From Rhyacophila brunnea (taxonomy: Eukaryota > Arthropoda > Insecta > Trichoptera > Rhyacophilidae), in the NCBI GenBank assembly GCA_022495005.1, contig JAGYXB010001580.1:434001-498000 (forward strand): a stretch of DNA of 64,000 bases. Reading direction: 5' to 3'. Below, one piece after another: positions 47,036-57,944 of the stretch; the stretch's first letter is position 1, and the number at the start of each line of letters is the position of its first letter. Made by a program: the position numbers and the translations under genes. Below the pieces are notes generated by a model. That model did not search any database. It saw only the letters and a list, made by a program, of their open reading frames with translations, and was not told the origin of the DNA.

Positions 47036-47272
47036 CCGACCATGTCCGATCCTAATAAGATCATATGAGCCTCCACAGAGTGAAGGTTTGTGTTAACAGA
47101 ATTTGTTTTTACAAGAAATGGATGTCAGCCACTTGCTCAACCTATTAGGTCCATACTCTGACTCATACACAAACTGAAAAACAATATGTGTACTTGCCAG
47201 ACCCAGGATTCGAACCTGGGACCCTCGACACTATAGGCAGACGCTTAAGCCGCGCGACTGTCTAGGTGTAGC
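47036..47272 (-). repeat. SINE family A, well-preserved copy
   Basis: The minus strand starts gcgcggcttaagcgtctgcc (A-box region), has CAGGTTCGAATCCTGGGTCT (B box at 47206-47216) and then the family body to ggatcggacatggtc. It provides the empty-site sequence for the MITE insertion at 17.9 kb. Confidence 0.88.
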
Positions 47273-47274
47273 AA

Positions 47275-48175
47275 TATAACTAGAAGAGAAAATAGTAACT
47301 TGGAAAGACCCATCAATGGCGGAATCATCGAGGGTTGACGATTAATAAGTAATTTGCCTACACGATGATCTGATGCGGACAAAATATGCTACAAATCTCT
47401 CAATTCTTTCTTTTACGAGGAACTAAACTTACTTAGAAATATAACACTTAAGAAAACTCATGATTATCTACATTATGAAAATATGATAACGAGGGCGAAA
47501 TAATATAAACCTAGCATATTAACTCAACAGTGTAAACGCGATTCTAGTGATCTCGTATATTTATATCCAGAAGTTAAATATGTGACATTTATTTTACCTC
47601 CCACGAGTCCCAGCCAAAACAGAAACATAAATGTCCACCCGGAGCGGTCAGGCTTGTTAATGCTAAAAGAAGAAAAAACACAAATAAAACATTCCGAATT
47701 TTCCAAACGAAAAAACCATTCGCTCATTCGTATCCTTTGTGCCCTGTAAAAGTCTTTGTCCTCGCGTAGCGCCGAAAAGTTTCGAAAGGAGACTTATTTT
47801 TCCGAAAATGATAACTGCGGAAAATTCTGAAATATTATTGCGTCAAATAAAGACATTTTGTTGTCCTTGAATATTTTTGAAGCATGACCGTTATTTATAA
47901 TGTTGTTATAATGTTCTTTGGAAAGAAAGATAAGGATACGGTTGTAATAATATATTATATTAATAATATAATACCATACTATAAAGAGGAAGCTGCGTTG
48001 AACGTTTTTCGAGACACGATTTTGCATTGAGAAATAAATATAAACGATTCTTTCGATCTAATATAGCCGAAGATAGTAGTAGATACTTAGGTTTGGTAAT
48101 CAAATTATAAATTTAAATATTATAAAAAATAATATTGTTAATTGTATATTATAAACAACTTACTATTAATATTAT
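47275..48175. other. Unassigned AT-rich intron sequence
   Basis: Nothing recognised. Confidence 0.5.
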
Positions 48176-48177
48176 TT

Positions 48178-48392
48178 TACCATGTTCGATCCTAATAAAA
48201 TCATATTATGGACCTCTACAGAGTGGAAGTTTTATATTAATAGGTTTTGTTTTTACGAGAAATGGATGTTAGCCACTTGCTTAACCTATTTGGTCAATAC
48301 TACAGACCATACACATATTTAAAAACAATACGTGTACTTGCCAGGCCCAAGATTCGACCCTGGGACCCACGACGTTACAGGCATATATCGTA
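48178..48392 (-). repeat. SINE family A copy
   Basis: Full body, head reduced. B box decayed to GGGTCGAATCTTGG. Confidence 0.8.
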
Positions 48393-48649
48393 ATAATATT
48401 TATCTATTTTTTTGATTCATTTATCAATTAGAAATTACAAAAATAATCAAATTTCGGACTATTTACATGAAATATATTCCTCCGCGTGAATTTTTTCTAG
48501 ATGGGTTAGTCACAACAATATTACGTATAACTCAGAATTAAGACGTTGACTCTGTGTCATACTTTTTCATGCGTTGATTGTAGATTTAGATTTACAGCAT
48601 TGATGAGTGCGTAATAGATTATTGCGAACCACCGACTAATTGAAATTCA

Positions 48650-49290
48650 ATTTATTTATTTTTTTACATATTGTGGACATTACAAATTATAAGTTTAAGA
48701 CGTTCACAACATGACATGTAACATTATTATAAATAAGAAAGAAAAAGGAAAGTAATAAACGGGATAAAAATGAAAATATACTACAAACATACAAAAGCAG
48801 TGAAAATACATTTATACATATTATATAAGTTCAAAGAAGTACACCGAGTCTGCTAAGGAGACCCTATTTTAAGAATTTATAAAATAGCGTCCACCTAAAC
48901 TCACCTCACGCAAGTGGAATAAATCAACACCCAAAGCAATTTGGTTGAACATAGTTATCGCCCTCCAAACTGGCATTACCAGTGGCAGGTTGGTGCTGCA
49001 CCTTGGGAAAATAAACAACTGATGCTCCTTATTTTTAAGATAGTTATCAGGGACACACAGGGGAACACTACCCACAATGTCAGACTTCTCATTATACGAG
49101 TACCTCGTATAAGTCGAAAAAAATACTTAGCTAAATATAGATCTCTTCTAAATTGCAGACTGCAGTATGTAAGCATACCTAAGAGAAAGTCATTTGGATA
49201 AAGCCTCGGATAGTATCCATACAAACTGAAGTAAACGAGTCTCAAGAATTTCTTCTGAACCCTCTCAACCATAAGGCCATATTTCAACTG
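48650..49290 (-). pseudogene. Jockey-like non-LTR 3' end, family J copy 2
   Basis: The minus strand encodes the ORF2 C-terminus: VERVQKKFLRLVYFSLYGYY, YPNDFLLGMLTYCSLQFRR and DLYLAKYFFRLIRG, the ERVQKKFLR...YP...SLxxRR pattern of jockey/CR1-type elements. It then decays with frame changes. The 3' end is at about 48655 with an (AAATAAA)-type tail (ttatttatttttttac on the plus strand). The RT core is missing. It is the uninterrupted reference for J1. Confidence 0.82.
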
Positions 49291-49890
49291 ATGCGGTACT
49301 CAAACAATAAATAGACCTTTATACTTTTAACCTTCACGAAGTAATTAAGTACCTTGATTTTCAATAAAAACTATTCTCCGCCCCACAATTATTTTAATTC
49401 TTGGAAGCCGCCCTACTCATGTCTCCTCACTCCAGGCCGAAACCAGTAGGGCCCCCTAAGCGTAAACGTATTTTCAGACGTAACATTTTGCATTCAGTAT
49501 CCTACCAACTTAAAAATATTATAATTTAAATACTCTGGCAGAAAATCAGTATATTAAACGGAAAGGAAAATAAACGTTACGAAAATAATAATCTTAATAC
49601 CAACATAACAGTAAATAAAACATACAAAAGCGCGCCAGGAGGTTAAAAAGGGGTAAGGGAGAATTTTACTGCTTTGCACCTAGAGTCGTATTTTACTGGC
49701 AATAAAAACAAGAAAAGCGCAGAAAGATAAAACAGAAAGAAAATCGTAAACATTGTATATGAGTATAAGAAATTTGGGGAATATTAAATATTGTATTTTT
49801 TTAAATGCACGCATATCGCCGTGTGAGAATAGGAATGTCCGAAAATGCCATGAGACATTTCATCAATCATAAACCGTGGCATCACCTATA
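49291..49890. other. Unassigned intron sequence
   Basis: Nothing recognised. Confidence 0.5.
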
Positions 49891-49894
49891 CTCT

Positions 49895-50005
49895 AAATCG
49901 GTGATATTCTTCGTTTTCCTATACGGTGTTGAAACCTGGAGCCCTAGAGAATCCAATAGGAAAAGAATCGACGTAGTAAAAAAGTACCTCGCATTCCATG
50001 GCATA
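49895..50005 (+). pseudogene. RTE-like fragment (family Z)
   Basis: VIFFVFLYGVETWSPRESNR then KRID, the LYGxETW...RxRID motif that follows the RT domain in RTE-like elements. Short relic. Confidence 0.6.
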
Positions 50006-50057
50006 AATATCTATGTAATTGAAAGAACTTTGTAGAATTGTTTCAGGTTCTTACGAC

Positions 50058-50155
50058 AGTGTAGGTGTTGGTATCGTAGCTTTTAAATGACACTAAAACC
50101 GTTGCAAAGTGATTTAGTCGTGGTCGCAATGCCAGAGAAACTGTCTTTCCTCTAC
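50058..50155. repeat. Short dispersed repeat shared with 7575-7680
   Basis: aaatgacactaaaaccgttg and agtgatttagtcgtggtcgc match the other copy. Confidence 0.55.
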
Positions 50156-50164
50156 CATAAAACT

Positions 50165-50850
50165 TCTCTCATCTCATCAATGTGTAGGTACTACATGGTC
50201 ATTCAGTAAAAGAGAAGTCCATAAGTATTGAGTGGCACAGCATGGTATGGAATTTGTATGCTGTGCAAGTACGTAATAACAATAAACGAAACAATTGGAT
50301 AAGGGAATCAACAATGGTTTGCGATCTATATCTGAGTTTCCTAAAAACCTTAAATGGTAATGGGCAGAAAGATCCTTCCATTGGTAATGCCAATTGGGAG
50401 AGCAAGAACTGTATTTTATAAAATCACCTCAGATATTTATATATTCCACTTGCGTGAGAAGATAAGTTTTAAATACGGTCTACTTAGCTTATTCGGTGTA
50501 TCTTTTTAAGATCTCTCTACTTTGGTACTATTTTAATTACACTGTTTTTTGTATAAATATTCTAAATATATACTGTTACAATTTCATTGTTTTTCCTGTT
50601 GTTATTTTGTAAACGTCTTGAATGTAATTTGGAAAGTTCACTATATAATGTAGTAAATAAATTTTAATTTTAATTTCACAGGATGTATCTAGTGGTATCC
50701 AAGAACTAAACTAATCTAGCATACTTAGAAACTTCTGAATCAACTAGAACTAGACAATAGTTAGGATCTGTGGAAGCTTGTGTCCCAGGACCGATAGGAT
50801 TGGAATCAGCTTGAAGATACTTCTTACAGTGGAGGCTGACTATGATAATA
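50165..50850 (+). pseudogene. RTE-like family X copy 5, interrupted by a J-family insertion
   Basis: The first part (50185-50410) reads WSFSKREVHKY, VAQHGMEF, NNWIRESTMVCD and then IGNANWESKN. It resumes near 50685 (I-stop-WYPRTK, LWKLVSQDR, and a terminal TSYSGG matching the IQQW end of the family). Several stops. Confidence 0.68.
50430..50680 (+). mobile_element. Jockey-like family J copy 3, 3' UTR only
   Basis: attccacttgcgtgag, cgtcttgaatgtaatttgga and a terminal aaataaattttaattttaat match the 3' UTR of J copy 2 read on its sense strand. Inserted within RTE-X copy 5. Confidence 0.65.
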
Positions 50851-52185
50851 AATGATCACTGACCACATATAACAGCTCAGTGATGTCATCTTCGGAAAGA
50901 CTGGAACCCTGACATTGAGATAAATCAGAATTGAGACGGCAAGCACGACTTTTGAAAAAAATATCTCTTCTGCAATCGAGACGTAAGTCTTGGTAACTGT
51001 ACATTGCATTCTAAATTGATCAGCATACTTAAAACATGCACGTTGAATGATCGGGTCATCAAAATACTGGAGATTTAAATACTTGATTGAATAATTGACA
51101 TTTTAATCCATTAAAATATCTAGTGCCCTATATTTCTAATCACAAGTAATATTAACCGAGTTTTAAGAGCCCATTTTTCTGGTACTTCTATAAAGTGAAC
51201 ACACCTCTTATCTCCTTTATAGCTTCCTGTATCCTCCTGATTCTCCATTCATTCTTACGAAATAGCTTTTTAGAATATACTTTGTCACATCTAAGGGTAA
51301 TATCAACCCCTAAAGTGCCCAGATCTCAATGCAAAACTCGTTACCTACCTTATACCCTGTGCTTATAACTTACTAAATTTATAGCTGGTACCTTACGAGA
51401 AAGATTACGTCGCAGTATTTCGCTTTAAACGTTGCTTAAAAGCTCCACATGGAAACGTCAAAGCAATGAGGGCCTATCAGACGTTTACATCAAATTGACA
51501 TAATGAGATTTTGTTTTATTTATTTCATATCAATATAGATTTTAAATTCTGGGAAATTTGATCGATTTATGACAAGTATGGATTTGGTAGTTTCAAGATA
51601 GATACAAATACAGCATTGACTGATTTTTTTAACATTCCTCTGCCCGTACCTCACCTCATATTGTTGAAAATTATTGACAGTATTGACACCGATTTTTTTA
51701 AATATCTATCAGCGGACTCCTCGACCATGAGGGAGTTAATTAATGATTAAATACTTTCTGTTGTAACAGCGTGGTGATGTGATATCAAGTTCTTATATTT
51801 CTATTTTTTATGCTATTGCCAGATGGAGCATATCGCAAATAGCCCAGTAGCAAACACTCCTTACTAAACGGTAGTAAAATATTTTTTTATTACGAGCATT
51901 CAATATAGTATGTATGTTAATTACTTAATTATTTTTATGATATGCATATTAATAAAAAATCTACATACCGAGTGACGTCTATACCGACATACCTACATAA
52001 TTTATAGTTGTTTTTAATAATTAATCTTTTTTTGTCGAATTATTATTGAATTATTAAAGGGTGTATTTTAAGCCCGGTAGATCATTAAATTGTAAAAAAT
52101 AACATAATAAATAAACTTTAAAAAAATCGATACATAGCATTAACATTTGAAATTGGTCATACCGCGTATCGCGTCATCGTACCGC
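50851..52185. other. Unassigned intron sequence
   Basis: AT-rich. No gene recognised. Confidence 0.5.
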
Positions 52186-52189
52186 GGCT

Positions 52190-52790
52190 GGTCTTGATTA
52201 TTTCATTCAGTGCATTCTGGACGTCCAATTTTAGGCCACTTTTTCAAGCACAGGCTGTAGGTATATTATGAATAACACGAACAATGTTGGCTTCTAAGGC
52301 GTCAATTATTGCTGGTTTGTCAGTATAAATCAGTGACTTCACGAACCCTCACAGGTATCTAGAGGTCAAAAGAGTGTAAAATCGCCCGACCTTTGAGGCC
52401 AATTGACATATTCTTTGTTTCTTGAAATCAACTTATCGCCACATTTTGATTTTAATAAGTTAATAGTTGTGATCGCCGTATGGCATATAGTGCTATCCTG
52501 TTGAAACCACTTCTCGTTCGGATCAATTTTATCGATATTCTTAAAAAAAACATTCATCGTGGTCTGGTGACGATGCCCATTGACCGAAACGCGAGCTCCG
52601 GTCTCACATTTGAATAAATGAGGTCTGATGATGCCGCCAGCGTATAACCGCACCAAACGGTATATGTTTGTAGATGTAATGGAGATTGTAGATTCTCTTC
52701 TGGATTGGTCAATTTTGCTTACTAACAAACTCGTTAACACAAAAATGAGCCTCATTGCTAAACGCGATGATTATTATATACGTTATTGTG
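52190..52790 (-). pseudogene. Tc1/mariner-superfamily transposase, second type, decayed
   Basis: On the minus strand, the middle is a 129-codon open stretch (52755-52366): LVRLYAGGIIRPHLFK, then VNGHRHQTTMNVFFKN, EKWFQQDSTICHTA (catalytic Asp retained) and INLLKSKCGDKLISRNK ... NWPQRSGDF. After a stop it continues as FVKSLIYTDKPAIIDALEAN and IVRVIHNIPTACA to about 52190. The spacing between the Asp of QQD and that of GDF is 37 residues, unlike the DD34D mariner at 9.3 kb. No terminal repeats were identified, so it is an isolated relic. Confidence 0.82.
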
Positions 52791-52794
52791 GAAT

Positions 52795-53310
52795 AATTAT
52801 GGAAGAATAATCTAGAATACATTCAATATTATTCAAAATGAAGACACCATCTGACGATTGAGTATCAAAACAATGTGGATTTGATATAGGTCCATATTAA
52901 TAATATCATAATATCGTAGTAAAAAATGGCAAGCAATAGAAAAAATAAAAGCTTTTAATTACACAAGGGAATGTGAAGCTTTGTTTAAATTGTGAAATTA
53001 TTATTCTCCGTTTTTACTGAATATAAAACGAAAAATCTCACAAGTCTCTAGAGTCAAGAGAAATTAACCGAATTATTATAATTTAATTTTCACATTATGA
53101 AAAATAATCCTTCTCTTATAAAAACGGCCAGTTTTCTTTTCGTTAATAATAAATATGATAAAAGCAGTATGGGTACCTACTTCAAAGAATTTTAGCTAAA
53201 GGAAGTCATATTTAAACTTGTTGAAATACAATAGGTACTAAATTTGTGGATATCGATTCCACAGTATGGTTAGTGTAGTTTAATCGGTACCCTCAGTTAA
53301 AATCAAACAC
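52795..53310. other. Unassigned intron sequence
   Basis: Nothing recognised. Confidence 0.5.
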
Positions 53311-53313
53311 TAT

Positions 53314-54525
53314 TTGACTTCATTCTGATAGTGCTGCTTTACCGCAGAGATTCGTTGAACCTTACGAAAGCTCAGAGTAACCGTATACTGAGCTTCGAGA
53401 ATATAATATGTTTGCGGTATTGGGTGTGCAGTTGTATAACTTTAGGAGGAACGAGGAGATAAGAGAGCGGGCAATGCAGCATTTAATCATACTGAGAGTG
53501 AAGAAGCGACGCTTAACCTGTTCCTTCAAACCAACAGGATTCCATGAAATGGGGAAATGAAAGAAAACTAGCGAATAACAGGAATTCTTAAGCCCATATT
53601 CCATTGGCAGATTGCGTCTGGCCCGATCGTCTGCCACGACTGTCGAACTCTATTCTCTATGGTTTTCAAGGATCGTGAGCGATCGGGTCGAAAGTGGAAA
53701 ATTTTCTATTATCCGTCGTGCGATCCTTTCATTATCAAGCGAAGATTGCCGAAAGCGTACGAAAATAGCCGAATATGCGCCTGAGTCATGCAAACGGTCG
53801 TTCATTTCATTCTACTGGTCGATTTCAACTGAACAACTACAAGATGGCGAAAACTTAAAAATATATATGGAGTATCACCGAGGACACAGTCCTCGTCGAA
53901 TAAATACACGCCAAAGATATAGTGTGGAACGTAAAAAAAAACCCGCCATATTCAATGGCGATCACGCTGTTCTTCAGTTAGCCAACTTTTGACCCAGTGT
54001 TTTCGTTTACGGCGAGTCCTGACCGCCTGAGCCAGTTGAAATATAGCCATACTCGCTACAATAAATTAGTCTTTCGATTATTCGATTTCGATATTCGAAT
54101 TACTCAATTGGTTTGGAGATTGAAGCTCGCCCAGTTATTCATGATGTAAATTAACAATAAGTATACAAACTTTCTATAAATGTCAAACGGCCGCATAAAT
54201 TTTAACAGATCTGATGCTCGCTAGGTTTGACAGCTGACAGCTCAGTTTTGTTGACGTGAAATTGCGCGGGAATGCGTTCAGTGTAGCCACCAATCTAAGA
54301 AATATCTAGTTTTCACTCAACCTATATTTTTAATAACACTAGTATTATTTTAACCAATCAAATCAAGGACCAACGAGATTGAATCGTTGCGTGTAATTGC
54401 AAATAGCTAGCGACGACGGTTGGCGTCGATCGTTGGATCGGGTTGGGTCTGTGCGTCTGCCAATGGAATATGGCCTTTAGAGGCGCCTTATATCGTCAAC
54501 ATGCTGAACGGAAGAAGAATAAAAA
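53314..54525 (+). pseudogene. RTE-like family A copy 3, interrupted by PIF/Harbinger-like element
   Basis: 53314-53590 aligns with copies at 2.5 and 11.6 kb (cattctgatagtgctgcttt; gagataagagagcggg). The alignment resumes at 54477 with ttagaggcgccttatatcgt, the continuation seen at about 12027 in copy 2. Decayed, with deletions. Confidence 0.78.
53591..54476. mobile_element. PIF/Harbinger-like element, TTA target duplication
   Basis: Termini AGCCCATATTCCATTGGCAG (left) and AGGCCATATTCCATTGGCAG (right, minus strand). TTA flanks both sides (53588-53590, 54477-54479), the target choice of PIF/Harbinger elements. Its limits are confirmed by the interrupted RTE copy around it. 886 bp. It contains a 126-codon ORF (53612-53992) with no similarity I recognise. 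Confidence 0.85.
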
Positions 54526-54689
54526 ATAGAGCATCTGTGGTATGTATTTTTACGTCATTATATTGTATGTATGCCATACACGATTTTTGTGATTGAACAA
54601 TATTTGAAATAATTTTTATTCAATATATTTAGCTGCTTATATATGTATGTACAATAATAATCGAAGTGATTCATTTTTACAGGCAGTGG

Positions 54690-55195
54690 TCGCGTTTTTT
54701 GCAGTGGACTGTAATTTGAAGATGCTGGTGGTGGATTACGGATATAGGGGGGGGGGGTTAACGGGATGCCAGACACTGACCTTTTATGTTGAGAGAGCTG
54801 GCGCGCGCTGGAGCTGGTTCATTATTCACGCACTCACGCACTGGTAAACGGACGGTTCGGAACGTCATTCTCACGGTTTCACTTTTATTTTGGGGTAAAT
54901 GATGATGAAAAGTTCAAGATGGATTTGTTGGTTGGTTAGATGGTTGCTCAAACCATATCAGATTTACCGAAACGAAGGTCGAACATATGCGTTTTGGCTG
55001 AATTACTCTGTAGTTAACGTCGGCTTAGCTTTAACAAGCCTAGGCGCGTCCGCTGTCTTAGAGTAACTAAACTTAACTTCCATCACGGTCGGTCATGACC
55101 CGTGACTGGTGGTCGCTTGGTCTTGTGACAATAATTGGGGATTTGAGGTTGGTGGAAGGAAAGAATTAATGCGGCTATAATTTGCCCAACCAGGC
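54690..55195 (+). repeat. Dispersed repeat U, copy 2
   Basis: Plus-strand partner of 3690-4265, beginning tttgcagtggactgtaattt and running through the G homopolymer at 54750 to ggttggtggaaggaaagaat. Confidence 0.7.
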
Positions 55196-56047
55196 AATTA
55201 TAGCAACATTTTTCATTATAAAGTAAATGTTTTGATTTTGGTACAAGTCGACCATATTTAAAAAATATATATAATGTTACTTCTACATACTCATTTTGTT
55301 CTCAGTTTCCGTCTATATAGAAAATGATTTAATAATTGAAAATATTTTGTTCAATCAACAATATAATAGGTAACAAAATAATGATGATGTAAGAAAGAGC
55401 ATAATTCATTAGGGTTTAGCACTTCGCAACAGTACATGTTATTGATTATTAAAATCCTTGTAAAACAACGCAGAAAATACTATTTTATTAATCTGAAAAC
55501 ACAGCAAAAATTTATTCCGAAAGGCATTAATGTTCCCATTAATTTTCCTATCTAGGTCATAGCTTTAAAGCGCTCTCTCGTAACTGGAGCCATCTGCGAT
55601 GAAGAAAGAAAAAAAAATAACCAAGAAAAATCTCCAAGAAACATGAAAAACTTTCATCGCTACTGCACTCATGAACTTTCACTTCGAGTATATCAACTTA
55701 ATGTACATAAATAGTATTACGAAAATCTATATAGACTATTTTTCAAATTCCAAGTAATGGATATCACACGACCTATCATTCACGACATGTTTGTTATCGT
55801 ATTTTTATGCGATTCATGATATAAAATAAAAATGTCTTAATAACGGAAAATCGTATGAGTTTAGATTCAATCGCTATACGTATAAAAACCTCAAAATAAA
55901 TCTACACTTTCTAAAACATCACAAAGAAAGAATATTGATTATTATACTTAATTTCAGTGGTTTTTAAACTATTTATTTTGTATCTAAATATTTTCTATCG
56001 GTGCGGCGTCCCGGTTACATGTAAGTTGTACGTATGCAGTTCATTGT
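55196..56047. other. Unassigned AT-rich intron sequence
   Basis: Nothing recognised. Confidence 0.5.
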
Positions 56048-56404
56048 AGGACACTTATTCGTGCACCGCTGTACGTGAAACATGAGTTCGTATAACATTT
56101 TATCAAATGACGAGTTCTTCGTTGAACATTTCACCGTGGAATACATTTGTACGTATCTTACAAAATGTGGCGGTAGTTTGCAAATAGTACGGTTCCAATT
56201 AGATTAACCCTAACCTAACCTAACCTAGTAAAGACATCTCATAAAATACGTATTGAATCTAATTGAAACAGCAAACTAGCGCCACATGTTGTAGCATACG
56301 TACAAATATACCCCACGGTGAAATATTCAACGAAAAACTCGTCATTTGATTAAATGTTATACGAACTCATGTTTCACGTACTGCGGCACACGAATAAGTG
56401 TCCT
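56048..56404. mobile_element. Foldback element FB1 with central CCTAA tract
   Basis: Two arms of about 150 bp are inverted copies (left AGGACACTTATTCGTGCACC; right on the minus strand AGGACACTTATTCGTGTGCC; shared gaaacatgagttcgtataac and atttcaccgtgg), roughly 90 percent identical by eye. The centre is ccctaacctaacctaaccta at 56207-56226. Non-coding. Confidence 0.88.
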
Positions 56405-56409
56405 GCGGA

Positions 56410-56690
56410 GAACTGTTTGTGGTGTTGACGCCGAATGCTTCGCATTTCTTGGACGGAGCACAGGACGAACCAGTCAATCATCCAGAGACTGAAGATAAAG
56501 GAACGGCTCTCGACGATATGTCTGAGAAGAATTCTACAGTTTTTTGGACATATTGTCAGGCGCAGACCGGACGACCTGGAGAGACTGGTAGTTTTGGGTA
56601 GCCTCCAGGGAATTAGAATTTAAATGTGGTCACGATCCTCAGCCATGAGTGCACGACCAAGATGAGGTGAACAGTTTACCTACAAATTTC
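56410..56690 (+). pseudogene. RTE-like C-terminus (family Z)
   Basis: MLRISWTEHRTNQSIIQRLK, then IKERLSTICLRRILQFFGHI, RRRPDDLERLVVLGSLQGIR, stop, then SRSSAMSARP. This is the standard sequence of motifs after the LYGxETW block in RTE-like elements. One stop, missing the end. Confidence 0.78.
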
Positions 56691-56709
56691 CGGATACAGG
56701 CGTCCCAAC

Positions 56710-56860
56710 AAAATATAAATTATTAGGATAGTGTAGCTTGCTGTGGGTACTCGCGTAAACCCAAGAGATGCAGGTTCGATCCTGCCGGGTGGCTTACTTT
56801 TTTCAAAAGGATTTTTTCTATTGGTTAAAATATAATTTCTTAGAAGTGTTTTTCAATAAT
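56710..56860 (+). repeat. SINE family B copy
   Basis: Head with ATGCAGGTTCGATCCTGC (B box), then ttttttctattggttaaaat shared with the 12.9-kb and 13.3-kb copies. Confidence 0.7.
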
Positions 56861-56876
56861 ATGTATGTTTTTTTTT

Positions 56877-57112
56877 TCGACCATGTCCGATCCTAATAGG
56901 ATCATATGGGCCTCCACAGAGTAGAGGTTTGTATTAACAGATTTTGTTTTTACGAGAAATGGATGTCAGCCACTTGCTCAACCTATTAAGTCCATACCCT
57001 GACTCACACACAAATTTAAAAACAATATGTGTACTTGCCAGACCCAGGATTCGAACCTGGGACCCACGGCATGATAGTTCAACGCTTAAGCCGCATGGCT
57101 ACCGTGGGCCAA
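56877..57112 (-). repeat. SINE family A, well-preserved copy
   Basis: Minus-strand head cggtagccatgcggcttaag, B box CAGGTTCGAATCCTGG, full body to ggatcggacatggtcg. Confidence 0.87.
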
Positions 57113-57114
57113 AC

Positions 57115-57944
57115 CATTGTTAACTTCAGGCGATATTATATACGAGGCATACAGGTAGGTTTACTCCTTGCAGCGGCTCTGTATACGCTTACATATTATA
57201 GAAGGCACTGAAGCGTATTTTCCCGGATGTATTTATTTCGTCAATCACGCAAATGATTAGCTCTTCGGCTGTCTTTATCCCTCGAGTATTGCTGAGTGGT
57301 GAAGCTATTAATTTATGTTAAACACTGATATTTTAAGGCTTCTATGATAAAATATTAAAGCTTAAAATAAAATATGTAATAACCGACAAAAGCCTTTATC
57401 GCTTCTCGGGGACAATAGCGGCAGCCATTTGCATAAGCTTGTACTTGGAATTATGCTAAATGTAATAATGCATTTATTCACTTAATATAGTGACGTAAAA
57501 TATACACGTTTTTTTCTACGGTTTATTATATTTGATGAAGATTTTAAAGCATGGCCCCCACACCCTGAACCGGGCCAGTGAACCCCAGGGCCAGCAGTTT
57601 CAAAAAAATATAGATAGAATATAGAATACATTCGAGTAAAAACTGCTGCGTGTTATGTAAGCAATACCGGTTTTTGATATCTCGATTTACCGATTAAATA
57701 ACTAGATTTCATAACCGGTAATCCGGTATTTTTCATAATTTAAAAAAATATTTTTAGTTTAATTATTTGCCTGAGTTATAAAACTACAATATTATTTAAT
57801 GAAATTATCGTAGCTGCAACGGTAAGTGACGGCAATAAGATACTGTCACTGGGTTCTCTTCCAACCTCTTCATTAAGTACCTAGGAGGGGTGGTAGTAAT
57901 AGGTAGCCACCAACGTAATAAATTATATAATGAAATTCACTCAC
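57115..57944. other. Intron sequence next to exon A
   Basis: Includes an ataccggt-rich patch (57664-57735) recalling the hAT element at 37 kb. No boundaries found. Confidence 0.4.

Larger units (their letters stand above)
15083..57944 (-). other. 42.9-kb intron A-B of the claudin-like gene
   Basis: Interval between exon B acceptor and exon A donor. It holds most of the mobile elements listed below. I looked for further phase-compatible exons and recognised none, but a small exon of another isoform or a nested gene cannot be excluded without transcripts. Confidence 0.75.

Noticed and set aside
53612..53992. 126-codon ORF as a host gene
   Set aside because: It lies wholly within the PIF/Harbinger-like element and shows no recognisable domain; kept only as part of that element.
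56207..56226. Interstitial telomere array
   Set aside because: Only about four CCTAA units, at the centre of a foldback; too short to be a telomere remnant by itself.
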